A stretch of 64,000 nt of DNA. Source: Lepus europaeus (lineage: Eukaryota; Chordata; Mammalia; Lagomorpha; Leporidae). Positions 24,401 to 36,803 of the stretch are shown here, piece by piece. The position numbers were made by a program, and so were the translations under genes. The notes under the pieces are model-generated. The model was not told where the DNA came from and ran no database searches. It worked only from the letters and a program-made list of their open reading frames with translations. The first letter of the stretch is position 1. The number at the start of each line of letters is the position of its first letter. Location of the stretch: positions 42,353,409 to 42,417,408 of the forward strand of contig NC_084830.1 of the NCBI RefSeq assembly GCF_033115175.1. The letters run 5' to 3'.

Positions 24401-27400
24401 GGAGGAGAGTTAAGAAATGTTGTGGAATTGCACTTTGTCTATAATTTATTAAACTGTCAGGCACTGAAGACTAAGGTTCTTTTTAAAAAATGAGAACACG
24501 TGCATTGATTTTTCTGGTTATGCAATTAGTAAAAACTTATTGCTTAAAGATTCTAAAAAGAAAAAACTACAGATGGTGTTTAATGAGTCTTTTGCCAAGT
24601 TAATTAATATAGATCTTCAGCATTCTTTTTAATGACTACACAGTATTCCACTTTATGATCCTGTTCTTGCTTAGTTGCCGGTTTCCTATTCTTGCAAGTC
24701 AGGTTGTTTCCAGCATTTGCTTCTATAAATCACCCTGGCAGTGAGCACCACGAGGCCGCGGCCAGTGTCTGATTAATCTGCACGCTCTGTGTTCTAGCGC
24801 CTGGGCCAGATCTCGGCTGGAGGTCTCAGAATGTGGCAGCCACGAACCTCGCTCTCTGAGGCTGTGTTCTGCTATTCCTTAGGTGATATTTCTGAATATC
24901 CCTTTTTAAACCTTCCTGACGGTGATACCAATTCAGATGCCTCCTGCTCCCAAGCAGTGCATATGGGTCTGACTAGCCAGACATATCGTAACAAAGAAAT
25001 GGTTTCTACTTTATTGTATATATTTTTTTGAAAGGCAGAGTTATGGGGCCGGCGCCGTGGCTCACTTGGTTAATCCTCTGCCTGCGGCACCGGCATCCCA
25101 TGTGGGCGCCGGGTTCTAGTCCTGGTTGCTCCTCTTCCAGGCCAGCTCTCTGCTGTGGCCCAGGAAGGCAGTGGAGGATGGCCCAGGTGCTTGGGCCCTG
25201 CACCCGCATGGGAGCCCAGGAGGAAGTACCTGGATTCTAGCTTCGGTTTGGCGCGGTGTGCCAGCCATAGCGGCCATTTGGTGGGTGAACCAACAGAAGG
25301 AAGACCTTTCTGTCTTTCTCTCTGTCTATAACTCTACCTGTAAAATAAGTAAAACAAACAAACAACAACAACAACAAAAAAAACCTGGAGTACACGAATT
25401 AGATTTCAAAGTTGAGGCCTTACTGCTATGAACTCGTTTTTCCTAAAAGCACCGTAGAGTGCTAATGCATACCCAGTGTTACGTAAGTGCTTGTGCAGTT
25501 CTGCTGCTGTCGGAGGCCATGCGCGAACAGCCACTGCTTTCCTTGATGGAAATGGACAAGAAAGTGTGGAATTGGAAAATGAGTGCATTAAAGAAGATCC
25601 TTTTGATATAAATCCGAGATAAGCGCCAGTCCCCGGGCCATTGGTTTTGCCAATGAAGGTTTCTTGGCACACAGTCAAGCACACCTGTTTCCACGTTGTC
25701 TGAGGTGGCTGTCGTGCTACAGTGCAGAGGTCCGTGGTGGCAATAGAGACGATTTCCCATAGAGCTCTTTACAGAAAAGGTTGCTAACCCTTGTTCTAAA
25801 TGAAAAATACATACACACACCTTCTGCTGCCGTGTGCGTTAACAGTGTTTTCTAGTTCATCTTCAAAGAACTGATTTTTCAAGTAGATCATGCTGGCAGA
25901 TCGCTGTCTTCTGGTTTTCCTCAAGGACATCTCCTCACTGAATGGCAAATGCCAGCAAGTGTATTGAGTAAGTTACTTACTCAACCCCAATTTTCTTGCA
26001 AAAGAGGGCTTCATGTTTAAACAACTACTTGCATTTGTTTTAGCTCATTTAGCTCATTTGTTTTAGCTCATTGCAATTAAGGAATGATTGCACATTTGTA
26101 AGTGCCCTCAAACCATGAAATAAACAATGATCGATTCATACCCTATACTGAGTAAGAAAGTCCTGTAGCAAGAGCATGTGCCCACTCTCTGAGCACTCCG
26201 GGGCAAGCTGACCCAGCCCCGCTCCCACCCTGCACAGGTACCAAGGATGAGTCTCAGTGACCCTGCTGGAGGCCAGGCAGCCGAACACATCTCCAAAGCT
26301 GCAGCACGGGTCCCAGCACAGCTGTGTCCTACAGCGTGAGACTGAGAGTCAGCTGTCCCTCTCCACTTACGTCTCGCCACGTTTCACTTCGTCAGAGAGC
26401 ATAGTTCTTGAACGAGAGGTGTGAGCTCCCTTGCTTCAGGAGAGGCTTGGGAAAGAGCCAGGTTGTCACTATGTAGCTATCATTTTTTTTTTTAAGGATT
26501 TATTTTATTTATTTGAAAGGCAGAGTTGCAGAGAGAAAGAGAGAGAGAGGTCTTCCAACTACTGGTTCACTCCCCAGAAGGCCACAACAGCCAGAGCTGG
26601 GCCAATCTGAAGCCAGGAGCCAGGAGCCAGGAGCTTCTTCCAGGTCTCCCATGCAGGTGCAGGGGCCCAAGCACTTGGTCCATCTTCCACTGCTTTCTCA
26701 GGCCATAGCAGAGAACTGGATCGGAAAAGGAGCAGCCTAGACATGAACCAGCACTCATATGGGATGCCGGTGCCACAGGCAAAGGCCCAGCCCACCACAC
26801 CACAGTGCTAGTCCCATATTTATTTATTGTTTTTTAAAAGATTTGTTTATTTGAAAGAGTTACACAGAGAGAGGGAGAGACAGAGAGAGATCTTACATCT
26901 ACTGGTTCACTCCCCAAGTGGCTGCAATGCCAGGAGCTTCATCTGGGTCTCCCAGCATGGGTGGCAGAGGCCCAAGCACTTGAGCCATCTTTTACTGCTT
27001 TTTCCAGGCCATTAGCAGGGAGCAGGATTGGAAGTCGAGCAGCCAGAACGCTAACCAGTACTCATATTTGTTGCCAGGGTCACAGGCTGCGGTTTTTCCT
27101 GCTACACAAGTCCAACCCCCAATATCAGTTTATTAAATGCAGTTGTTAGTAATACTACTTTGTTAAAAATGAAAATCCTAGACAAACCTAATAGGACAGA
27201 ATGCCAGGACTGCCGCTGGAACCACACCTGGCCTGTGGTCTTGGGTCACTTCGAGAGCAGAGGGACACTGAACTTTCAGAGTATCCTAAGAGTGTCCCCT
27301 GGGTGTCTGGGGGTACTGGAACTCTCTCTTTAGAAAACAGGCCTCCTTGACTGGTGCCGTGGCTCACTAGGCTAATCCTCCACCTGCGGCGCTGGTACTC

Positions 27401-27847
27401 AGGGTTCTAGTCCTGGTTGGGGCTCCGGTTCTGTCCCGGTTGCCCCTCTTCCAGGCCAGCTCTCTGCTATGGCCCGGGAAGGCAGTGGAGGATGGCCCAA
27501 GTTCTTGGGCCCTGCACCCGCATGGGAGACCAGGAGAAGCACCTGGCTCCTGGCTTCGGATCAGCGCAGCTCCGGCTATTATGGCCATCTGGGGAGTGAA
27601 CCAACAGAAGGAAGACCTTTCTCTCTGTCTCTCTCTCTCTCTCACTAACTCTGCCTGTCAAAAAAAAAAAAAAAAAAAAAAGGAAAACAGGCCTCCTTGT
27701 GCTGCTGTTTTGTGACCATTTCCAAACTCTCCTCTGACAACACCACCATCAAAACAGTCTGTAAAAACAAGTTACTTTTCTTCCAACGTGGATCTCCAGG
27801 TAGTTTTTCTTTGTTTTGTTTTGTTTTTGTTTTTGACAGGCAGAGTG

Positions 27848-27885
<38 letters not shown>

Positions 27886-30800
27886 TCTTCCTTTTTGCCG
27901 TTGGTTCACCCTCCAATGGCCGCTGTGGCCGGCGCATCTCGCTGATCTGAAGCCAGGAGCCAGGTGCTTCTCCTGGTCTCCCATGTGGGTGCAGGGCCCA
28001 AGCACTTGGGCCATCCTCCACTGCACTCCCGGGCCATAGCAGAGAGCTGGCCTGGAAGAGGGGCAACCGGGATAGAATCCGGCGCCCCAACTGGGACTAG
28101 AACCCGGTGTGCCAGCGCCGCAAGGTGGAGGATTAGCCTGTTAAGTCACGGCGCCGGCCTCCAGGTAGTTTTTAAAAGACATTTTATTTTATTTATTTTT
28201 TGACCGGCAGAATGGATAGTGAGAGAGAGAGACAGAGAGAAAGGTCTTCCCCTTTTGCCGTTGGTTCACCCTCCAATGGCCACTGCGGTTGGCGCGCTGT
28301 GGCCAGCGTACCGCGCTGATCCGATGGCAGGAGCCAGGTGCTTCTCCTGGTCTCCCCATTTTTAAACGTACGCTCGCTGTGTGTGTTGTTATAGTCTGCT
28401 ACGATAGATCATATCTGCTCATTCATTTTATTCACCCCACTCTTACTCCTCCCATGGTGCGTTTCCCGTCCTGCTGTGTCCCAAGCACCGTTACAGGTGC
28501 AGGGACACAATGGGGATGAGGCAGGAATGGCCCCTGCCCTGGCAGGGCACGCCACGAGCTTCCCCACGGCTTGTCATCAGCGCAGAGGCGTGGTCTTCAT
28601 TTCTGTGGCCCAGAATAAAAAAGCAAGGTGCTCCCTGTGACTCAGTTCCTGGCATCCTCCTAGACTGGCAATAGCCTCCGACGTGATGTTTTCATCGGCT
28701 TCAAGTTTCTGCATCTTTTGCTTCCTCTCTCCCCCGCATCCTTGTCCCTTTGGAGCAGTTTCTGGAGCTGGCCCGTGAGGTGCGGCACTACGGGTGCGTG
28801 CAGCTGGATCCCTGCACCTGTGACTACCCAGAACCAGGCTGCCGGGCTGTTCTTTGCGTCGGCAACAATGAGATCAGCTGCTGCGTAACCCTACCGGATG
28901 GCCAGACCCGGGACGTCACGTTCCAGCTGAGCAGGGTGAAGTGCTGGCAGGTCACTTTCCTCGTGAGTATACCGGTGGCCTGCTTTTCCCGTGACATACC
29001 TGGGGGTTAAAAACCCCGTTGCTCTTGATGACCAAGTCGGCAGTAGGGAGACAGGTTTACCAGTTGGCTCGGTAACACCACTCATGGTTCCCTGCTGCTC
29101 TGGGTGGCTGTCATCACCATAGCAGGTAGGAATAACGGCTACTGTTATTGAGCACTTGCTTTGTGTTCAGTGCTGGCAAACTCTCTACTCTTGGAAACTG
29201 GATGCTGACCAGCAAGGCTCTTCTTAAGGGGACCTTGAAGCTTGCATATGGTACCTTCTCCCTACAAGAGAAAGCCTCATCGTCAGATTGATTGAGAGCC
29301 TATTTAGTACCAGCTGCTGGGCTGGGCACTTCCATATTTATTGTTTAATTCTTACATGTACTCAGTGAGCTAAGTGGGATTAGTTCTTTGCAACGAAAAC
29401 TGAAGTTAAGTAGTAGAGGACAAAAGCAACCTAGAGCAACCCGCACACCTACGTGCTCCATCCGTGGGGATTTTCTAGCTGACCTAGGGCTTCCCTGTGG
29501 CATGTGATACCATCCACCATGCTTTCTTTCTCAAAACACCCTCTCTTGCCATGAGACTTTGCCCTAGAGGTTAAGATCCCAGTTGGGACACCTGTATCCC
29601 ATGTGGGAGGGCCCGAGTTCAATCCCGGGCTTGGGCTCCTGACTTGAGCTTTCCACTATGCAAACTCTGTGAAAGGAGTTCTGATAGCTCAAATGATTGA
29701 TTCCTGCCACCCACGTGGGAGACCTGAGCTTTGGGGAGTGAATCTGCAAATGGAGCACTCTCTCTCTCTCTCAATCTCTCCATCTCTCTCTCAATCTTCG
29801 ACTCTCAAATAAATAATGTTTTCATAAAACCACCTCTTCTCCTGCCTCTGTTTTTGTAGACCCTCTCCCTCTGAGCACTCCTGAAATGCAGCTGTTCCCT
29901 GCGGTTCCACTTCTAGGATAGACGCTAGATACCGTCTGCCATCAACCACCAGGTCCCTCCGTCTCAGGCCCAGTATTTCCTGTGCCCTTTGGACACCCTC
30001 CCTGGGCATTGCACAAACATCTCAAACTCAGCCTTTGCCAAAGCAGACCTGTCCGTTCCCCTTGTGCCTGCCCTGAGCTTGCACCCTTTTGCCTGTCCCC
30101 TGGTGAATGGGGCTTCACCAGCGTCCCCTAACTGCCAGGCTGGAAGTCTTGGAGTTGCCTCTGACTTCCCACTCCCCCTTATCCTGCACGTTTAACGAGC
30201 CCTGGCCATGCTTCTACTTTGCTGTCCCTCAGAAATCTCCCTTTCCCCCTTAGCCACTTGCTCTCAACATTCCCGGCGTGGACGGGTCGAAGAGCCTCCT
30301 ATGCCATCTCCCTGCCTGACACTTTGCCCTTGGAATCATTGTGTGATTTCAGTCCTTTTGGGAAATTTGTTTCTTGGCCCCAAATTTGACCTGGCGTGGT
30401 GAATACTCTGTATTCATATGAAAGAATGTGTCTTCTGCTACTGGGTGGAACAGTCTGTAAATGGTAATTATTTGGGGGATTGACTTAATTTTTTTTTTTT
30501 GGACTTAGTATAATTCTTAGGAAATTCATCTAGGTTGTGTGTTTCAGTAGTTTCTTTTTCTTGCTTAGCAGTAGTCCATGGCGTGGATGCGCCAAGTTTG
30601 TCGAACCATTCACCCATTGAAAGACATCTGGGTGTTTTCAGTTTTAGCTGCTGTGGATCTAGCAGCTGTAAATATTCATGTACTCACTTTTGTCGGAACA
30701 CAAGTCTTCATTTCTGTGGGTTCAGTGCTCAGGATTGTAATTGCTGGATCATCTGGTAATTAGGTATTTAGTTTTTTTTTTTTTTTTGACAGGCAGAGTG

Positions 30801-33800
30801 GATAGTGAGAGAGACAGAGAGAAAGGTCTTCCTTTTTGCCGTTGGCTCACCCTCCAATGGCCACTGCGGCTGGCGCATCCTGCTGATCCGAAGCCAGGAG
30901 CCAGGTGCTTCTCCTGGTCTCCCATGCAGGTGCAGGGCCCAAGCACCTGGGCCATCCTCCACTGCACTCCCTGGCCACAGCAGAGAGCTGGCCTGGAAGA
31001 GGGGCAACCGGGACAGAATCCAGCGCCCCGACCGGGACTAGAACCTGGTGTGCTGGCACCGCAAGGCAGAGGATTAGCCTGTTAAGCCACGGCGCCGGCC
31101 AGGTGTTTAGGTTTTTAAGAAACTATCGAATGGTATCATTTTCCATGCCCACCAGCAGAATATGATGGATCTAGTTCCTCTGCACCCTCACCAGCGTTGG
31201 TGTCATCGCTATTTTTTATTTTAGTCATTCTGATGGGAATGTAATGGTATCTTGTGGTTTTAGTTTGCATTTCCCTCACAGCTAATGATGTTAAACATCT
31301 CCTGTGCGTATTTGCCATCTGTATATCTTCTTTGGTGAAATATCTGTTTTACCCACTTTCTAATTGAATTGTTTTTACTATCGATTTTTTTTTTTTTTTT
31401 TTTTTTGGACAGGCAGAGTGGACAGTAGAGGGAGACAGAGAGAAAGGTCTTCCTTTTTGCCGTTGGTTCACCCTCCAATGGCCGCTGCGGTAGGCGCGCT
31501 GTGGCCGGCGCACCGCGCTGATCCGATGGCAGGAGCCAGGTGCTTCTCCTGGTCTCCCATGGGGTGCAGGGCCCAAGAACTTGGGCCATCCTCCACTGCA
31601 CTCCCTGGCCACAGCAGAGAGCTGGCCTGGAAGAGGGGCAACCGGGACAGGATCGGTGCCCCGACCGGGACTAGTACCCGGTGTGCTGGTGCTGCAAGGT
31701 GGAGGATTAGCCTACTGAGCCACAACGCCGGCCTTTACTATCGAATTTTGAGAGTTCCTTGTGTGTGTGTGTGTGTGTGTATGTTTTTAAAGGTTTTATT
31801 TATTTACTTGAGAGGTAAAGTTACAGACAGTGACAGAGAGAAAGGTCTTCCATCTGCTGGCTCACTCCCCAAATGGTTCCAGTGGCCAGAGCTGCGTTGA
31901 TCCAAAGCCAGGAGCCAGGAGCTTCCTCTGGATCTCCCACATGGGTGCAGGTTTGGGCCATCTTCCACTGCTTTCCCAGGCCATAGCAGAGAGCTGGATT
32001 GGAAGAGGAGCAGCCTGGACTTGAACCGGCGCCCATGTGGAATGCCGGCACTGCAGGTGGAGGATTACCTACTGTGCCGTGGCGCTGGCCTGAAGAGTTC
32101 TTTGTATGTTTTAGATGCTTGTCTTTGCTGGCCATCTGGTTTGCAAATGTTTTCCCTCTCTGTAGTTTTCCTCCTCTTAATAGAGCAAAATTTTTTACTT
32201 TTGATGAACTCAAACTCATCATTCTTTTCTCTGTGGATTGTGTGTTTTGGGGATCAAGACCAAGAGTTTTTTTCTGAGCCTTAAGACACGAAGATTTTGT
32301 TCTGTTCTTTTCTTAGAAGTTTTATAGTTGCAGGTTTTACAGTTAAATAGGGTGCATTTGCATGGTGTGTGACACTTGGGGTGAGGCTCCCTTTGTTGCA
32401 TGTGGGAGTCCCTACTGCCCCAGCGCCATTCATTGAAACGGCTGTCTTTCCTCTGTCAAGTTGCTTTTGCCCTTCTTTCAAAAGTCACTTGGCCATGCTT
32501 GAGTGGGTCTGTTCCTGGGTTCTCTGTTCTGTTGTGCAGATAAATGTGTCTACCAATGCCACAGTCATTTTCTGTCATTGTAACAGTTTTGTCGCAATCA
32601 TTCAGATACCATACAACTCGCCTGTGTAAAGCAACAACTCAATGGTACTTCATATATTCACAGAGGTGTATAGCCATCACCATGGTCAATTTTAGAACAC
32701 TTGCACTTTAGAACACTTTTGAAAAATCACCTATACCCCTTAACTATCACTTTCTTATCACCCCATGGCCACCAGCCCTAAGAAGTTAGCCATCCACTTT
32801 CGGTCCCTATAGACTACATTTGCCTATTCAGGACATTGCCTGTTAATAGAATCGTATAATATTTGTGTTTGTGACTGGTTTTGTTTAAGATTTACTTATC
32901 TGAAAGGCAGAGTTACATGGAGAGAGGTAGAGAGAGAGAGAGAGAGAGATCTTCCATTCCCTGGTTCACTCCCCAGATAGCAGCAACAGCTGGAGCTGGG
33001 TCAGGCCAAAGCCAGGAGCCAGGAGCTCCAGCCTGGTCTCCCTCATGGATGGCAGAGGCCCAGGCATTTGGGTCATCATCTGGTGCCTTCCCAAGTGCAT
33101 TAGCAGGAAGCTGGATCAGAAATGGAGCAGCCGGGACTCGAACCTACACTCTAGTATGGGATGTCAGTGTCGCTGCACCACCACACCAGCTCCCCACATC
33201 ATTTTTTGTAGTTTGCCAAACACTGTGGCTTTCACATTGTTGAAGACCAGATTTTATTACCTTCCTTTTAAGGCTATTACTCTGGCATGCGGTTAGATTC
33301 CTTGGGATTGGCTTTACTTGTTTGAGGCTTACTTTTAAGATTTGTTTATTTAATTGAGAGGCAGAGAGAGAGAGAAAGAGAGAGAGGTCTTCCATCCGCT
33401 GGTTCACTCCCCAAAGGCCACAATGCCTGGAGCTGAGCTGATCTAAAGCCAGGAGCCAGGAACTTCTTCCAGGTCTCCCACGCGGATGCAGGGGCCCAAG
33501 GACTTGGGCCATCTTCCACTGCTGTCCCAGGCCATAGCATAGAGCTGGATCGGAATTGGAGCAACCAGGACATGTACCGGCGCCCATATGGGATGCAGGT
33601 GCCCCAGGCAGAAGCTTAGCCTAGCATACCACAGTGCTGGCCGTGTGAGGCTTACTATTAACCTTTCTCTACCCGATACTTGTCTGGTGTCTCTCTACTC
33701 TGCCTGATAGAAACATGAGCTCTTTCCTGCCATGTTTGTGAACACCCAGAACTGTTCAGCCTCCTGCTGTCAGTAGTTGTGTGCCCAGCCTCATGGCGTC

Positions 33801-36660
33801 CCATCCCGCACACTCACAGGTTATTCATCCTGCATCCGGAGAGTGGAGAAGAGCACTTGGGCGCTCTGCATGGAGAAATCCCTCCCCCTTGGTATTCTGC
33901 CCCCCACCCCCGACTCTTCAAACCGCAGCTTCTCCAAACTTTTCTTTGTCCCTGGCTCTGCGAGAACGCTCTGCTCTGTTAGCTTCCCTCTGCTGGCCAA
34001 GTCCTTCCTGGTGCTCCCCTCGTCTGTTCTCCTTCTCTCTGGGCTGAGAGTCTTGCACTAGCTGATGTTTTGTGTCTGAAGCTACTTCCTGATTCATTGT
34101 CTAGACTGATGCTGCCTGGGCACTATTGCCGAGACAGAAGTCTAATTGTATTGTTGTTCAGCTTGAAAGACCTCGTAATGAATGTCTGCTGTGTTCAGGA
34201 TGAGGTCTGGCATCCTTAGCTTCGTTTACAAGTCCTGCGAGAGTTAGGACTCTCGGGAGGTGAGTAGCAGACACCGATACACCTTACGGGAGTGAGGAAA
34301 AGGGGGTCTGTTGGACAGCTGCGGATGAACCTACCAAGTCAAAGGAAGAACTGGAGAAGGGGCGTAGGCCAGTCAGGAAGCAAGGGAGCTAGGAGACCGA
34401 CTCTCCATCAGGACCTGCTTCTTGGGCCTCTGTCTTCTGGAATGAGACGAAGGGCCCAGGGAGTGTGTGTCTGCTTGGCCTACGCGTGGATCTGACGCCA
34501 CCCTCTGACTTGTCACTCCTTGACAGTCCTACGTGGATAGCCCACCGTGGAAAAGGGCTGGTTTTGCTCCAGGAGTTTGAGACTCTGTTACTAGGAGGAA
34601 GAAGGATGGATGCCGGGTAGCAGACACCCCAGACACCCCCTACCACGCTTTCAGGACTGGGCCCTGCCTCTCTATCCCCTGCCGTGCCTTGCCGCCCATG
34701 CTGCAGCCACACGCAGTCACCTGCAAGGTCCCCAGCAAGCCAGGCTCCCTTATGCCCCAGTACCTTAGCACTTGCCGTTCCTCCCACCAGGAATCACCTC
34801 TCACTCCCCCACATGCTTCCTTCCCCCTTGCACACAAATGAACAAAAACCACAACAAACTTGGGTAGCTGTTCTGCTCAGGTGCTGCTCCCTCCAGGAAG
34901 ACTGCCTCCTCCCCCCCACATCCGTCCCAGCCCCGACTTGGGTTGGGTGCCCATTCTGTTTACTTCTGTAGGCTTCTGTTTGCCTCTCTTCTGCCATTTA
35001 CTATATCAAACTGTGGTGTCCAAACAGGGCTCCTCAGTAGACTGAGGGCGTCTTGGGATTTGGGGTAGTCTCACTCATGTTGGCAACTTGCCCACCACAT
35101 TCACAGGCACTTAACTTACTGTAGCGTGTTCAGTCATATCTTTCCCTCTGCAGGGGACCCTGCTAGAGAGAGATGGGCCCCAGCGAACTCTCCACCAGGA
35201 CTTGGAGCTCAGATTCCAATACAGCGAGGAGAGTCGCTGGCAGTGGTTTGTCATTTATACCAAACAGGTGAGTTCTCCAGCAGAGCGGAACATCTTCTAC
35301 ACAGTGATGCAAGGGCAGGGCGGGCAGGAGAGAGTGCTGTGTTCTCCCCTGCTGGACTGTGATACCTTTCATTTTTGTTTTGTCTTCTTAGTCATCATGT
35401 CTTCATGTCGGTTAGAAATGACTTTAGTCATTAAGGAGTAGCAGGCTCAACCAATAGTGGCTTCAACCAGGAGTCGGCAAACATTTCTTAAAGAGCCAGA
35501 TGGTAAATAGTTTACCAGTTGAGATTCCTATGGTCTCTTTTGCTGCTACTTAAAAGCAGCCGTAGGCAATTCATAAACAAATGAATCTGACTGTAAAGCT
35601 TTATTTACAAAAACATGTGGTGGGCTGGACTTACTAGCAGACCCTGGCCCCCAAGAAGGTGAAAAGCTATATCTCTTATCTGGAACGCAAAAGCTTTACC
35701 CAGCAGATCTTCTATCATGTCTTAGCTGCAAGGGAGTCTAGCAAAGAGGAACAGAATTTGTGGTTGGCTTAGCGGAAGCATGAATAATTGCCTGGGGGTT
35801 GGCACTTTATCATCCCAAACAAAATCAAGGTCTTGTAGGAGAGGCCGTGGCTGTTGGGAGCACGTTACTCATGTTTAACTTAGAATTAAAATTGGAGTAG
35901 AAATCCCACTACTCCAAAGTAGGGACAATCTGATTTTCTAAATACCAAATTCAATTGAAATCGAACTCTAGATGTTCTACAATGGATTAATCTTTTTAAA
36001 AAATATTTATTTATTTATTTATTTGAAAGTCAGAGTTACACAGAGAGAGGACAGGCAAAGAGAGAGAGAGAAGTCTTCCAACTCCCCAGTTGGCTGCAAC
36101 AGCCGGAGCTATGCCCATCCAAAGCCAGGAGCCAGGAGCTTCTTCCAAGTCTCCCATGCAGGTGCAGGGGCCCAAGGACTTGGACCATCTTCTACTGCTT
36201 TCCCAGGCCATAGCAGAGAGCTGGATCAGAAGTGGAGCAGCCAGGTCTTGAACCAGCTTCCATATGGGATACCGGCACTTCAGACCAGGGCGTTAACCCA
36301 CTGTGCCACAGCGCTGCCCCTGGATAAATCTTTGCATTGACATTTATTCTACTAGAGTCCAAAGTATTAAATGAAAATCCTAAGTTAAACAAATGAGTCC
36401 TGGGCCTGGTCTTCTGACACAGCAGGTTAAGCTGCTACCTGTGATGCCAGCATCCCACATGAGCACCAGTTTGAGTCCCAACTGTTCCACTTCTGTTCTT
36501 GCTCCCTGCTAATGCACCTAGGAAGGCAGCAGAAGATGGCCCAGGTTCTTGGGCCCTGCTACCCACATGGGAGACCCACATGGAGTTCCAGTCTCCTAGC
36601 TTTGGCCTGGCTGAGCCCCGTCTATTGCAGCCATTTGTGGTGTGAACCAGCAAATGGAAG

Positions 36661-36703
<43 letters not shown>

Positions 36704-36760
36704 CTCACTCTCTATCTCTGTAACTCTGCCTTTAAAATAAATAAATTTTTCAAGAGGAAA

Positions 36761-36803
<43 letters not shown>

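Larger units (their letters stand above)
30400..32620 (-). mobile_element. Old L1 3' region split by three CSINEs
   Basis: Antisense L1 blocks include aattgctggatcatctggta, catttccctcacagctaatg, tggtttgcaaatgttttccc and cgccattcattgaaac. SINEs at 30777, 31385 and 31786 interrupt it; across the gaps the L1 order is colinear. No intact reading frame remains. Confidence 0.75.
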
